This document shows, in pieces, positions 16,965 to 25,696 of a stretch of 64,000 nucleotides of DNA. This stretch comes from Paenibacillus sp. (GTDB lineage: Bacteria > Bacillota > Bacilli > Paenibacillales > YIM-B00363), in assembly GCF_031177825.1 (NCBI RefSeq), contig NZ_JAPSKE010000020.1, forward strand, positions 39,404 through 103,403. Direction: 5' to 3'. The translations under genes were made by a program, and so were the position numbers. Numbering within the stretch: position 1 is the stretch's first letter; every line of letters begins with the position of its first letter. The notes under the pieces are model-generated. The model had not been told where the DNA came from, ran no database searches, and worked only from the letters and a program-made list of their open reading frames with translations.

Positions 16965-17240
16965 ATGCTCATCGAGGTCAGCGTGCCGATGCTGCTCAGC
17001 GACTGCACGAAGGGAAAGACGCGGTTCCCGCTGGAAGCGGAGACGCTCGGGGAGGCGCTCGATCGATTGGCTTCGGACTACCCTCTGCTGAAGCGCCACC
17101 TGTATACGGAGCAAGGGAAGCTGAGACAGCATGTGCTCCTCTTCCTGAACGATGATAATATAGAGTGGTTGGAACGGTTCGACGTCCCTCTGCAGGCGGG
17201 GGACAAGCTGCGCGTGCTGCAGGCCGTCTCCGGCGGATAA
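16965..17240 (+). CDS. MoaD/ThiS-family ubiquitin-like sulfur carrier
   Basis: The 91-residue beta-grasp protein has the family pattern IEVSVPMLLSDCTKGKTRF at the N-terminus, LGEALDRLASDYPLLKRHL in the helix, and a C-terminal GDKLRVLQAVSGG. The exposed terminal Gly-Gly is what E1-like enzymes adenylate and convert to thiocarboxylate. Start ATG 16965 is set by homology and by spacing to the previous stop. The E1-like partner is 18 bp downstream. No molybdopterin or thiamine synthesis genes lie next to it, so the acceptor of its sulfur or conjugate is open. Confidence 0.85.
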   Translation: MLIEVSVPMLLSDCTKGKTRFPLEAETLGEALDRLASDYPLLKRHLYTEQGKLRQHVLLFLNDDNIEWLERFDVPLQAGDKLRVLQAVSGG

Positions 17241-17258
17241 GGGAGGAGGCGCGGGACC

Positions 17259-18284
17259 GTGGCGGATTTGGAACGGTATTCGAGGCAGATGCGGTTCGCG
17301 CCGATCGGCGCGGCGGGACAAGAACGTCTCGGCGCTTCCGGCGCGTTGATCGTCGGCATGGGGGCGCTCGGCGCCGTCCTCGCGAGCCATATGGTTCGCT
17401 CCGGCGTCGGGCTCGTCCGGTTTGCGGACCGCGATTACGTAGAGAAGAGCAATCTGCAGCGGCAGATGTTATACGACGAGGACGACGCGGAGGCCGGGCT
17501 GCCGAAGGCGGTCGCGGCGGAGCGCAAGCTGTCGCGCATCAACTCCGGCGTCCGGCTCGAGCCGGTCGTGGCGGACGTGACGGGGGCGAACGCGGAGGCG
17601 CTGCTCGACGGCGTCGACATCGTGCTCGACGGGACGGACAACTTCCGCACGAGGCTGTTGCTGAACGACGCTTGTTATAAGCATGGCAAGCCGTTCGTGT
17701 ACGGCGGCGCGGTCAGCTCGCAGGGCATGACCGCCGTCTTCGTGCCGGGCGAGACGTCGTGTCTGCGCTGCCTGATCGGGTCGGACCCGGACGGCGGGGG
17801 CGAGACGTGCGATACGATCGGCGTCGTCTCGCCGATCGTCGATATCGTCGCGTCGTTCCAGGCGATCGAAGCGCTGAAGCTGCTCGTCGGCGCCTCGGAG
17901 GCGCGGCGGAGGAGCTTGTTGTCGCTGGAGATATGGCGGCATCAGCTGTTCGACATGAAGCTTCCGCCTTCGAAGCTCGATTGCCCGACGTGCGGCGCCG
18001 CCGGTTCGCGCCGGTATCCGTCGCTCGACGCGGCGGAGAGCGAGACGACGACGCTGTGCGGGCGGGAGACGGTGCAGGTGCGCGCGTCGAAGCCGTTCGA
18101 TCTGGAACGGCTCGCGGAGCGGCTGGCGCCGGTGTGCGCTTTGGAGCGCAACCCGTTCCTGTTGCGCGCGACGCTGCCGGAAGGGGAACGCCTCGTGCTG
18201 TTCCCGGACGGGCGGACGCTCGTGCAGGGCACGGAGGACGTGGCGCGGGCGAAGAGCTTGTACGACCGGTATGTCGGCGGATGA
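17259..18284 (+). CDS. ThiF/MoeB/HesA-family E1-like adenylyltransferase
   Basis: The 341-residue enzyme has the Rossmann ATP-binding core LIVGMGALGAVLASHMVRSG (about 28-47), the RYSRQMRF N-terminal motif, DGTDNFRTR, a four-Cys zinc site (CLRC near 168-171 and CPTC near 246-249) and a candidate catalytic Cys in ETCDTIGVVSP. About 70 C-terminal residues (VQVRASKPFDLERLAERLAP) form an extra small domain in place of the rhodanese domain of MOCS3-like proteins. GTG is the start, with GGGAGGAGG 9 nt upstream. It should adenylate the Gly-Gly tail of the preceding carrier. A strong terminator follows. Confidence 0.87.
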   Translation: MADLERYSRQMRFAPIGAAGQERLGASGALIVGMGALGAVLASHMVRSGVGLVRFADRDYVEKSNLQRQMLYDEDDAEAGLPKAVAAERKLSRINSGVRLEPVVADVTGANAEALLDGVDIVLDGTDNFRTRLLLNDACYKHGKPFVYGGAVSSQGMTAVFVPGETSCLRCLIGSDPDGGGETCDTIGVVSPIVDIVASFQAIEALKLLVGASEARRRSLLSLEIWRHQLFDMKLPPSKLDCPTCGAAGSRRYPSLDAAESETTTLCGRETVQVRASKPFDLERLAERLAPVCALERNPFLLRATLPEGERLVLFPDGRTLVQGTEDVARAKSLYDRYVGG

Positions 18285-18289
18285 ACGCG

Positions 18290-18340
18290 CAAAGACCCAG
18301 GGAGCTCGGATGGACCGAGCTTCGCCTGGGTCTTTGTTTT
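18290..18340 (+). terminator. Intrinsic terminator after the ThiF-like operon
   Basis: Perfect 12-bp arms CAAAGACCCAGG / CCTGGGTCTTTG enclose an inner AGCTCGG/CCGAGCT stem and are followed by TTTT. Confidence 0.9.
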
Positions 18341-18374
18341 GCGTGGAGCGGGCGGGCAGTAGCGGGGATCTACG

Positions 18375-18506
18375 AACGGGAAAAGTTCCCGTTACTTTCA
18401 TGGCCGATGCCGAAATTGGCCGCCTGAACGGGAAAACCTCCCTCTCATTTGCCTGAAATGGACCGATAAGCCCGGATTCAGCAAAATGAGTGGGAGGTTT
18501 TCCGTT
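18375..18506. repeat. Composite intergenic hairpin repeat, copy 1
   Basis: A perfect small palindrome AACGGGAA-AAG-TTCCCGTT (18375-18393) is followed 33 bp later by a long inverted repeat. The arms of the latter are 18427-18457 and 18477-18506 (about 30 nt, cores AAAACCTCCC and GGGAGGTTTT, few mismatches). The same layout recurs at 26085-26210. Neither part codes for protein. Confidence 0.65.
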
Positions 18507-18562
18507 TCCCAACGGATTTGACGGGCGAAACTCACGAATGAGCGGATCTGTTCCCTCTCGCC

Positions 18563-19843
18563 TCACGCCTCGGCGGCCGGCTTCAGCGCGCCCTTCTCCG
18601 AGGCGCTCCGCGGCTTCGAGATGCCGCGGACGAGTCCGTACTGCGCGACGCCCGCGACGAGCAGCAAGCCGGCGATGACGCCGAACGCGGCCGCCCCGCC
18701 CCACAGCTCGAAGACGACGCCGAAGGCGACCGGCCCGAGGCCGCGGGACAGCTGCATGTTCATGCTGTACACCGAGAAGTACCGGCCTCGCATATGTTCC
18801 GGAGCGATCATCGAGACGGCCTTCTGCAGATGCGGGCCGCTCAGCATTTCGCCGAAGGAGAAGAGGACCTCGGCGAACAGCAGCAGCGCGAACCACGGCG
18901 CGAAGCCGTACCCGAGCGCGACGCAGGCGAGGAGGCCGTACGAGAGCAGCACTACGCGGTGGGTCGCCCACGATTCGGTCCAACGCGCCACCGGAATTTG
19001 CAGCAGCATGACGATCAGTCCGTTCATCGACAGCATCGTCGTGAGCATCATCTTGTAGTCGTCCGCGAACGTCGTCTGCAGGTGCAGCGGCAGCACCGTT
19101 TCTACTTGCGCATACAGCAGGCTGATCGGAATGACCAAGCCGGTCATCGCGAACAGCAGCCCATGGCCGCGGAACGTCAGCCGTTCCGACGGTCCGGCCG
19201 CCGCCGCGCCCGCCGCGTCCGCGCCGGCTCCCGCCGTCTTCGGCGGCAGCGTCTCGGGGATGTACCGCAGCACGAGCGCCAAGTACGCGACGAAGGTGAC
19301 GGCCGAGAAGGCGAATACGATCTTCGGCTCCCACGTGAAGACGAGCAAGCCGAGCATCGGCCCGAAGGCGGCGCCGACGTTGAACGCCGCGTGCAGCGCG
19401 GCGAACACCTCGGCCCGGCGCTCCGGCCCGACGATGTCGGCGACCTGGGCGTTCGCCGCCGGATAGAACAGGCTCATGCCCACGCCGTTCAGGATCGAAA
19501 ACAACGCGAAATGCCACAGCTCCTCGGACGCCGCGAAGCCCGCCATCGCCGCCGCGTTGACGATCAGCGCGCCGACCATGAGCGGCTTGCGTCCGTATTT
19601 ATCGGCGAGGCCGCCGCCCCATAAGCCGACGAACATCGATGTCAGCGGCTGCAGGCCGACGATCAGCATCGGCAGCAGCACCGAGCCCTCCAGCTTGTCG
19701 TACAAGTAAAGCACCATGAACGGGCGAATCATGAAATTCGCGACGGTCGTCAGCGCGGTGCCGACGAGGCGAATCCAGATCGCGCGGTCGTAGCGGCCGG
19801 CGAGGCCGGCGAAGCGTCCTCTTCTCCACATACTCTCCCACAC
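18563..19843 (-). CDS. MFS transporter (drug-efflux type)
   Basis: The 426-residue protein has about 12 predicted membrane helices and the MFS loop 2-3 signature GGGLADKYGRKPLMVGAL near residue 75. The loop at the middle (about 200-215) is rich in Ala/Gly. The pattern resembles MdtH/YfmO-like efflux proteins; the substrate is unknown. The N-terminus starts MWESMWRRGRF; an internal ATG four codons later is an alternative. The gene stands alone, with a repeat-filled gap downstream. Confidence 0.85.
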   Translation of the reverse strand: MWESMWRRGRFAGLAGRYDRAIWIRLVGTALTTVANFMIRPFMVLYLYDKLEGSVLLPMLIVGLQPLTSMFVGLWGGGLADKYGRKPLMVGALIVNAAAMAGFAASEELWHFALFSILNGVGMSLFYPAANAQVADIVGPERRAEVFAALHAAFNVGAAFGPMLGLLVFTWEPKIVFAFSAVTFVAYLALVLRYIPETLPPKTAGAGADAAGAAAAGPSERLTFRGHGLLFAMTGLVIPISLLYAQVETVLPLHLQTTFADDYKMMLTTMLSMNGLIVMLLQIPVARWTESWATHRVVLLSYGLLACVALGYGFAPWFALLLFAEVLFSFGEMLSGPHLQKAVSMIAPEHMRGRYFSVYSMNMQLSRGLGPVAFGVVFELWGGAAAFGVIAGLLLVAGVAQYGLVRGISKPRSASEKGALKPAAEA

Positions 19844-19943
19844 CCCGTGTTCTCTCTATAAGCGATTCAACTATTGTGTTTCATTATATCGGGGCGGAAA
19901 GAAACAAAAAGAGTAATTTCGCGAACGGGGATTTCCCCTTTTT

Positions 19944-20867
19944 CTACAAGCCGCCGATCAGCGCAATGACGACGGCCACCGTAAAGATGCTGAAGACGGT
20001 CGACGAAAATACCGCTTGCGAAGCGAAGTCCGGTTCGTTGTCGAATTCGACGGCGAGCAGTACGCTGCTCAGCGACGTGGGCACGGCGCACGACAGGACG
20101 AGCGCCTGGGCCAGCAAACCCTCGTACCCGAGCAGCCAGACGGCGAGGAAGCCGAGCGCGGGCGAGACGAGCAGGCGCAGTCCGTTCGAGAAGAAGACGA
20201 GATCGAACTTCGAGAGGCTCCACTTCATGTTGCCGAGCTGGGCGCCGAGCGTGAGCAGCGCGGTCGCGATGAACGCCTGCGCGATGTATTCGAGCGGCGT
20301 ATAGATCGGCGAAGGCACCGGCACGTCGAAGCCCTTCATCAGGAGCGCGACCGGGACGACGTAGATGGCCGGGAACGTGAAGACGACTTTGAGCGCTTGT
20401 TTCAGTTCCATTTTCCGAGCGTTGATCGTGAAGATGCCGAACGTGTTCGGCAGCAGGCTCTGGATGACCATGATAATGAGCTGAATCGACATCGTGAACG
20501 GGTTGCTGGCGAAGACGAGCTGGTTGAGCGGGATGGCGAAGTTGGCGCTGTTGTAGAAGATAACGCTGTTCCGCATCGCGGACGGCATGCCTTCCTTCAA
20601 CCCGCGCAGGCGGATGAACAGCTCGACGACGGCCATCAGCATCGCATAGAACACGGCGAAAAAGAGCAGCGTCCGAAACGCGGTATCGGTCGTGAACGTA
20701 GATTCATAAAGCATCGTAAACAGCATGGCCGGCGAGAAGAAATAGAAGTTCAGCTTGGACAGCGTCCGGATATCGAGCTTGAACGCGCGCTGCAGCGCGA
20801 CGCCGAGGCCGATCATAATGGACAACGGAACGACGTTATTGAGCAGGATGTGCGTAAAGATCGTCAT
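19944..20867 (-). CDS. AEC-family (auxin efflux carrier) transporter
   Basis: The 307-residue membrane protein has ten helices in two five-helix bundles. The first bundle contains NSVIFYNSANFAIPLNQLVF, with the Asn-rich crossover typical of AEC/Mem_trans proteins, and the second contains LTLGAQLGNMKW. Bacterial members export small organic acids such as malate. ATG 20867 (MTIFTHILLNN) is chosen over an upstream in-frame start at 20909, because GGAG lies 10 nt before it and hydrophobic homology begins there. The gene is divergent from the yknWXYZ-type operon. Confidence 0.85.
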   Translation of the reverse strand: MTIFTHILLNNVVPLSIMIGLGVALQRAFKLDIRTLSKLNFYFFSPAMLFTMLYESTFTTDTAFRTLLFFAVFYAMLMAVVELFIRLRGLKEGMPSAMRNSVIFYNSANFAIPLNQLVFASNPFTMSIQLIIMVIQSLLPNTFGIFTINARKMELKQALKVVFTFPAIYVVPVALLMKGFDVPVPSPIYTPLEYIAQAFIATALLTLGAQLGNMKWSLSKFDLVFFSNGLRLLVSPALGFLAVWLLGYEGLLAQALVLSCAVPTSLSSVLLAVEFDNEPDFASQAVFSSTVFSIFTVAVVIALIGGL

Positions 20868-20926
20868 GATGGGTTCTCCACGTTCTCTCGTTTGATTTGT
20901 AAGTGCCATTATACCATGGGTTAGCG

Positions 20927-20952
20927 GCGGGCGACGCCCGCTATGTTATAAT
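20927..20952 (+). promoter_or_regulatory. Extended -10 promoter with abutting palindrome, yknWXYZ-type operon
   Basis: TGTTATAAT (20944-20952) is an extended -10 and there is no good -35. The palindrome GCGGGCG-A-CGCCCGC (20927-20941) lies exactly where the -35 would be, so a bound protein would decide promoter use. Confidence 0.55.
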
Positions 20953-20990
20953 TCTAGCAAGGATTGGTAGATTTCTATGGAGGGATGAAA

Positions 20991-21653
20991 ATGGCATTTT
21001 TCCAAGTATTAATCTCCCCGACGGCGGCGTTCGAGCGGCTGCGGGAACGAGGGGGCTGGATCGTCGCGCTCCTGCTCGTGTCCGCGTTGTCCGTCGCGGC
21101 GACGTATTTGCAATGGCCCTTGATCGAAAAGGAAATGCTCGCGCAGTTCGAGGCGCAGCAGCAACCGCTTGGAGCGGCCGAGATGGAGACGATCCTGAAT
21201 ATTTCCCGCGTGACGGCCTGGATCACCGGAGCGGTCATGCCGGCCGCGCTCATGTTTTTCGTCGGTCTTCTGCTCTTCTTGCTGAACATGATCGTTCGCG
21301 GCGAAGGAACGTACATGCAACTGTCCAAGGTTTCCTTGTATTCGATGATCCCCGGTTTGCTCGGCGGGCTGTTGACGACCGCGCTGGCGAAGGCGTTCGA
21401 CGCCGATTCGATCACCGACGTCATGCTCAACGGCGGGGTACTCTTCACGGAGAAAACGGGGTTCCTCTTCACGCTCGTCTCGTCCGTGCTGGATCCGTTC
21501 GGCCTGTGGAGCCTCGTGCTGACGGTCGTCGGGGCCGCGGTCATGATGCGGAAATCCCCGAAGTCGGTCGCATTCTGGATCGTCGGCGCTTGGCTGCTCG
21601 TTCGTCTCGGCACGTCGCTCTTCGCGCTCATTCCGGCCGCGCCGGCGGCGTAA
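20991..21653 (+). CDS. yknW: Yip1-family membrane protein, YknW type
   Basis: The 220-residue protein has an N-terminal Yip1 motif (FQVLISPTAAFERLRERGGW) and about five membrane helices. In B. subtilis YknW is the Yip1 protein that assembles the YknXYZ exporter, which protects against the SDP cannibalism toxin. Gene order here (Yip1, membrane fusion protein, ATPase, FtsX-like permease) is the same. ATG 20991 is used because GGAGGG lies 6 nt upstream; the ATG at 20985 would be too close to it. Confidence 0.82.
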   Translation: MAFFQVLISPTAAFERLRERGGWIVALLLVSALSVAATYLQWPLIEKEMLAQFEAQQQPLGAAEMETILNISRVTAWITGAVMPAALMFFVGLLLFLLNMIVRGEGTYMQLSKVSLYSMIPGLLGGLLTTALAKAFDADSITDVMLNGGVLFTEKTGFLFTLVSSVLDPFGLWSLVLTVVGAAVMMRKSPKSVAFWIVGAWLLVRLGTSLFALIPAAPAA

Positions 21654-21712
21654 TTCGCGGTCGCGGAGCACTCGAATCCTACAGAATCCTACATACGAAA
21701 GGTTGACCCTTC

Positions 21713-22798
21713 ATGCGGAAGAAATGGCTATGGCTGCTTGCGCTCGTCCTCGTCGTCGGCGGCCTCGCGGCCGTGAACGTCATGAGGCTCGGATCGAGTC
21801 TGACGGTGGAGCTGGCGACGGCGGAGACGGGCGTGATCGCGGAATCGGTGTTCGCGAACGGGCGCTTCCATCCGGCGTCCGAACGAACGGTGTACGCGGA
21901 TCGGGCGGGACGGGTCGCCGAGGTGCACGCGAAGCCGGGCGACGCGGTGAAGGCGGGCGACCCGCTCCTGACGTACGACACCGCGGAATGGCGAAGGCAG
22001 CTCGAGGCGGAACGCAATCAGCTGGCGATCGCGGCGTTGACGCGGGAGGCGGAGCGCAAGCGCAGCTTCGAAGCGGTGCGCGGGCAGACCGACGCCGCGG
22101 AAGCGGAGAAGGTGATGGACGCCGAAGCGAGCGCCGATCGGCTGCACGCGCTGCAGACGGCGTCGACGGAAGCGAGCATCGCAGCGTTGGAGCGCAATAT
22201 CGAGAGGTCCGTCGTCCTCGCGGAGGCGGACGGCGTCGTGGCGAGCGCCGCGGTGCAGCCGGGCGCTTACGTATCTCCGGGCGCCGAAGCGTTCCGGCTC
22301 GCCGACGTGTCGCAGCTGCTCGTGAAGGCGGCGCTGAACGAGCTGGACGCCGGCAAGGTGCGGCCGGGGATGAAGGCGATCGTCTCCGGCGACGCGTTCG
22401 AGACGACGTTCGAAGGCGAGCTGACGTACGTAGCTCCGGTCGCTAGGCCGGCGGGCGTCGACGGGCTCGATTACGAGGTCGAGATCGAAGTGTCGCTGCC
22501 GCGCGGCGAAGTGCCGCCGGAGGTGGCGAAGCCCGGCTTCGCGGCGACGCTGGAGTTCGTGCTCGCGGGGGAGGAGCGGGTTCTCGTCCCGATCGACGCG
22601 GTGCGCTACTCCGGGCAGGACGCTTATGTGTTCGGCGTAACGGACGGGGCGGCCGTGCGGCTGCCGGTGACGGTAGGCAAAGACGACGGCGAACGCATCG
22701 AAGCGCTGAGCGGGCTCGCGGCGGGCGACGCTTACGTCTATCCCGTGCCGGAAGGCTTGACCGAAGGCGACGCCGTGAAGACGGGTGCGGACGAATGA
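21713..22798 (+). CDS. yknX: Membrane fusion (HlyD/RND-type) protein, YknX type
   Basis: The 361-residue protein starts with a signal anchor (KKWLWLLALVLVVGGLAAVN). It then has a lipoyl/barrel-sandwich half motif (DRAGRVAEVHAKPGDAVKAG), a short helical hairpin (about 95-165) and the second lipoyl half (VVLAEADGVVASAAVQPGAY), followed by beta-barrel and membrane-proximal domains. It should link the ATPase/permease pair to the outside face of the membrane. The stop overlaps the ATG of the ATPase gene. Confidence 0.85.
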   Translation: MRKKWLWLLALVLVVGGLAAVNVMRLGSSLTVELATAETGVIAESVFANGRFHPASERTVYADRAGRVAEVHAKPGDAVKAGDPLLTYDTAEWRRQLEAERNQLAIAALTREAERKRSFEAVRGQTDAAEAEKVMDAEASADRLHALQTASTEASIAALERNIERSVVLAEADGVVASAAVQPGAYVSPGAEAFRLADVSQLLVKAALNELDAGKVRPGMKAIVSGDAFETTFEGELTYVAPVARPAGVDGLDYEVEIEVSLPRGEVPPEVAKPGFAATLEFVLAGEERVLVPIDAVRYSGQDAYVFGVTDGAAVRLPVTVGKDDGERIEALSGLAAGDAYVYPVPEGLTEGDAVKTGADE

Positions 22799-23481
22799 TT
22801 CGGCTCGAAGGCGTCTCGAAGACGTATCGGAACGGGGCGGTCGAGGTGCTAGCCTTGAAGCCGCTCGATCTCGCGATCGAGAAAGGCGAATACGTGGCGA
22901 TCATGGGGCCGTCCGGCTCGGGCAAGTCGACGCTGATGAACATATTAGGCTGTCTCGATACGCCGACGAGCGGGACGTATACGCTCGACGGCGAACGGGT
23001 GGAGACGCTCGACGAAGAACGACTCGCGCTGGTGCGCAATAAGAAGATCGGCTTCGTGTTCCAGAACTTCCATCTGCTTCCGCGGCAGAGCATTTTGCGG
23101 AACGTAGAGCTGCCTTGCGTATACGGCGGCGTGCCTCGTTCGCAGCGGACGGAGCGAGCGAGGGAGCTGCTCGGGAAAGTCGGCCTCGGCGATCGCGTCC
23201 ACCACCGGCCGAACGAGCTGTCGGGCGGGCAGCGGCAACGCGCGGCGATCGCGCGGGCGCTCGCGATGGAGCCGTCCGTGCTGCTCGCCGACGAGCCGAC
23301 GGGGAACCTCGACGCGAAGTCGTCCGAGGACATCATGCGGCTGTTCGGGCGGCTGCACGCGGAAGGGGCGACCGTCATCTTGGTCACCCACGAGGCGGAC
23401 ATCGCGGCGCACGCGAATCGGGTGCTCCGGTTCGGCGACGGCGACATCGTCTCCGATACGAGGACGGTGAGCGAGCGATGA
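22795..23481 (+). CDS. yknY: ABC transporter ATP-binding protein, YknY (MacB/LolD) type
   Basis: The 228-residue ATPase has Walker A GPSGSGKST near 38-46, signature LSGGQRQR, Walker B LLADEPTGNLD and the switch His in VTHEADIAAHA. The family also includes LolD and MacB, which power FtsX-fold permeases. It is coupled on both sides by 4-nt overlaps (ATGA) to the fusion-protein and permease genes. Confidence 0.9.
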   Translation: MIRLEGVSKTYRNGAVEVLALKPLDLAIEKGEYVAIMGPSGSGKSTLMNILGCLDTPTSGTYTLDGERVETLDEERLALVRNKKIGFVFQNFHLLPRQSILRNVELPCVYGGVPRSQRTERARELLGKVGLGDRVHHRPNELSGGQRQRAAIARALAMEPSVLLADEPTGNLDAKSSEDIMRLFGRLHAEGATVILVTHEADIAAHANRVLRFGDGDIVSDTRTVSER

Positions 23482-24677
23482 CGATTTTCGAAAATTTGGC
23501 GATCGCGCTGGACAATTTGCGCGGCAACAAAATGCGGTCGTTCCTGACGATCATCGGCATCGTCGTCGGCATCGCCGCCGTCGTGACGGTCGTCTCGATC
23601 GGCCAGGCGGGCCAGTCGTCGATCGTCTCCGACATCGCGAAGTACGGGAAAGGCTACTTCGTCGTGCTGCCGGGCGGCGAAGGCGGAGGGACGGATGCGG
23701 ATCTATTGATCACTTCGTCCGATCTGGACGCCGTCCGCAAGCTCGACGGCATCTCCGCCGCCGCGGGCACGACGTCCGCCCGCCTGACGACGACGATCCG
23801 CTCGACGGATTATCGGCTGGACGTGACGGGGACGCCGGCGGAGTACGCGAAGCTGGCGGGGCTGGACTATGCGGCGGGCGGCTACTTCACCGCGGCGGAG
23901 GAACGGTCGCGGCAGCGGGTGCTCGTCGTCGCGGACAAGTTCGCGACGGAAGCGTTCGGCAGCGCTCAGGCCGCCATGAACCAACGGTTGAAATTCGGCG
24001 GGCGCGTGTACCGCATCATCGGCGTATACGTGACTGAGGAGTCGCTGCTGAGCGGACTGGGCGGCACGGTGTACGGCGCTTACGCGCCGTCCGGCTCCTT
24101 GCCCGGCGCCTCCGCCTCCGTTCGGTACGGGTATGTGGAGCTGCTCGCGAACACCGGGGATACGGAAGAGCTTCGGGATATCGTCGCCGATGTGAAGGAG
24201 CTGCTCGCGAAGCGGCACAACGCTTCGCCGACCGACTATTTGTCCCAGACCGGCGAGGAAGCGCAGCAGCAGGTGTCTCAGGTGTTCTCGATCCTGCAGG
24301 TCATTATCGGCTCGATCGCGGGGATCTCCTTGTTCGTCGGCGGCATCGGCGTCATGAACATCATGCTCGTCTCGGTTACCGAACGCACGAGGGAGATCGG
24401 CATCCGCAAGGCGATCGGCGCGACGCCGGGGCTCATCATGGCGCAGTTCATGATCGAGGCGGTCATCTTGACGGTATTGGGCGGCTTGCTCGGCGCCGCC
24501 GTCGGGCTGCTGGCGTCGTGGGCGTTCTCGGTCGCGACGCAGTGGCCGTTCCTCGTGTCTTGGTGGGCCTTGCTGCTGGCCGTCGGCTTCTCGACGGTCG
24601 TCGGCGTCTTCTTCGGTCTGTATCCGGCAAGCAAGGCGGCCCGCATGCAGCCGATCGAATCGTTGCGCTACGAGTAA
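23478..24677 (+). CDS. yknZ: FtsX-like ABC permease, YknZ (MacB) type
   Basis: The 399-residue permease has an N-terminal helix (RSFLTIIGIVVGIAAVVTVV), a large extracellular MacB-like domain (about 45-275) and three C-terminal helices containing FVGGIGVMNIMLVSVTERTR followed by EIGIRKAIGAT, the FtsX/MacB hallmark. ATG 23478 overlaps the ATPase stop. It completes the four-gene exporter. The likely role is efflux of a toxic peptide, inferred from B. subtilis YknWXYZ. Confidence 0.88.
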   Translation: MTIFENLAIALDNLRGNKMRSFLTIIGIVVGIAAVVTVVSIGQAGQSSIVSDIAKYGKGYFVVLPGGEGGGTDADLLITSSDLDAVRKLDGISAAAGTTSARLTTTIRSTDYRLDVTGTPAEYAKLAGLDYAAGGYFTAAEERSRQRVLVVADKFATEAFGSAQAAMNQRLKFGGRVYRIIGVYVTEESLLSGLGGTVYGAYAPSGSLPGASASVRYGYVELLANTGDTEELRDIVADVKELLAKRHNASPTDYLSQTGEEAQQQVSQVFSILQVIIGSIAGISLFVGGIGVMNIMLVSVTERTREIGIRKAIGATPGLIMAQFMIEAVILTVLGGLLGAAVGLLASWAFSVATQWPFLVSWWALLLAVGFSTVVGVFFGLYPASKAARMQPIESLRYE

Positions 24678-24708
24678 GTACCGGTCGGCCGCGGCGCTTG
24701 CCGCGAGG

Positions 24709-25497
24709 TTAGCTGCGGGACGGCTTGCGGGCGACGACGCGGATGCGACGGTACGGGGCCGTCCATACGCGTCGTTCTTCGTCGTACAGCCGGGGCGCCA
24801 GACGTTCGGCGATGTCGTTCTTCATATCGGCCGCGTCCGCCTCGGCGAAGGCCGCGAAGAACGGCGTCGCGAAGACGGCGAGCCAGGCGTGCAGCCCGTC
24901 CGGACCGTCGAGCGCGGTCGGCCGATCGTACAATTCGGCGTATTCGACGTCCCAGCCGCACGATTCGAGCACGGACGCGTATTCGCCGACCGTCGGGAAA
25001 TACCACGGGTCGAGCGGGGCGGCGTCGACGCCTCGCTCCGCGAGCGCGCGCTTGATCGCCTCGGCGATTGCGCCGACATTGCCCTTGCCCCCGAATTCGG
25101 CGACGAGGCGTCCGCCGGGCTTCACCGCGTCGAACATACGCGCCGCCGCGCCTCGCGCGTCGGTCACCCAATGGAGCGCCGCGTTCGAGAACGCGGCGTC
25201 CGCTTGCTTCTCGAGGGCGAACGCCTCCGCCCGCGCGACCCGGAAGTCGATCCCGGGGTGCTTCGCCTTCGCGGTCTCGATCATGGCCGGCGACGCGTCG
25301 ATGCCGACGACGGCCGCGCCGCACTCGGTGATCCTTCTCGCCAGATCGCCGGTGCCGCAGCCGACGTCGAGCACCGTCTCGCCGGCCTGCGGTTGCAGCA
25401 GCCGGATCAAGTCCGCTCCGTATTCCGAGACGAAACCTAACTTTCTGTCATACAGGGAAGCGTTCCAATCGGTCTTGTTCGTTCTTCGATCGCTCAT
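24709..25497 (-). CDS. Class I SAM-dependent methyltransferase
   Basis: The 262-residue protein shows the SAM-binding motif I VLDVGCGTGDLARRI (about 41-55), the acidic motif II residue in VVGIDASPAMIE, and FSNAALHWVTD, as in trans-aconitate and SAM-dependent small-molecule methyltransferases. The substrate is unknown. The ATG follows AAGGAG. It converges on yknZ with a 31-bp gap and is preceded by a short remnant ORF. Confidence 0.87.
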   Translation of the reverse strand: MSDRRTNKTDWNASLYDRKLGFVSEYGADLIRLLQPQAGETVLDVGCGTGDLARRITECGAAVVGIDASPAMIETAKAKHPGIDFRVARAEAFALEKQADAAFSNAALHWVTDARGAAARMFDAVKPGGRLVAEFGGKGNVGAIAEAIKRALAERGVDAAPLDPWYFPTVGEYASVLESCGWDVEYAELYDRPTALDGPDGLHAWLAVFATPFFAAFAEADAADMKNDIAERLAPRLYDEERRVWTAPYRRIRVVARKPSRS

Positions 25498-25501
25498 TCG
25501 T

Positions 25502-25696
25502 TCATTCGCTCCTTCGCGTACCGTCGTACGGTAATGGTAAACGATGGAGTGATGATAGGTGAAATATATAAAACCTATGTTGGTTATAGGTATTATGAAT
25601 ATGAAGCGATGTTATGCACGGATCGGTTCGACGTTTCGGCAGCCCGCTCTCTTTCAGCTTGGCCGCGACGGCGTCACCATTCGTAACATGCAGCAT
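25502..25696 (-). pseudogene. Possible remnant of a DUF1835-type gene
   Basis: A 64-codon frame begins at ATG 25694-25696 with GAGGA upstream. Its first 20 residues, MLHVTNGDAVAAKLKESGLP, resemble the start of DUF1835 proteins, but the expected continuation is lost and the rest is unlike it. The GC content drops sharply across 25540-25615. It looks like a 5' stub left by a deletion. The methyltransferase start lies just after its stop. A real small protein is not excluded. Confidence 0.3.
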
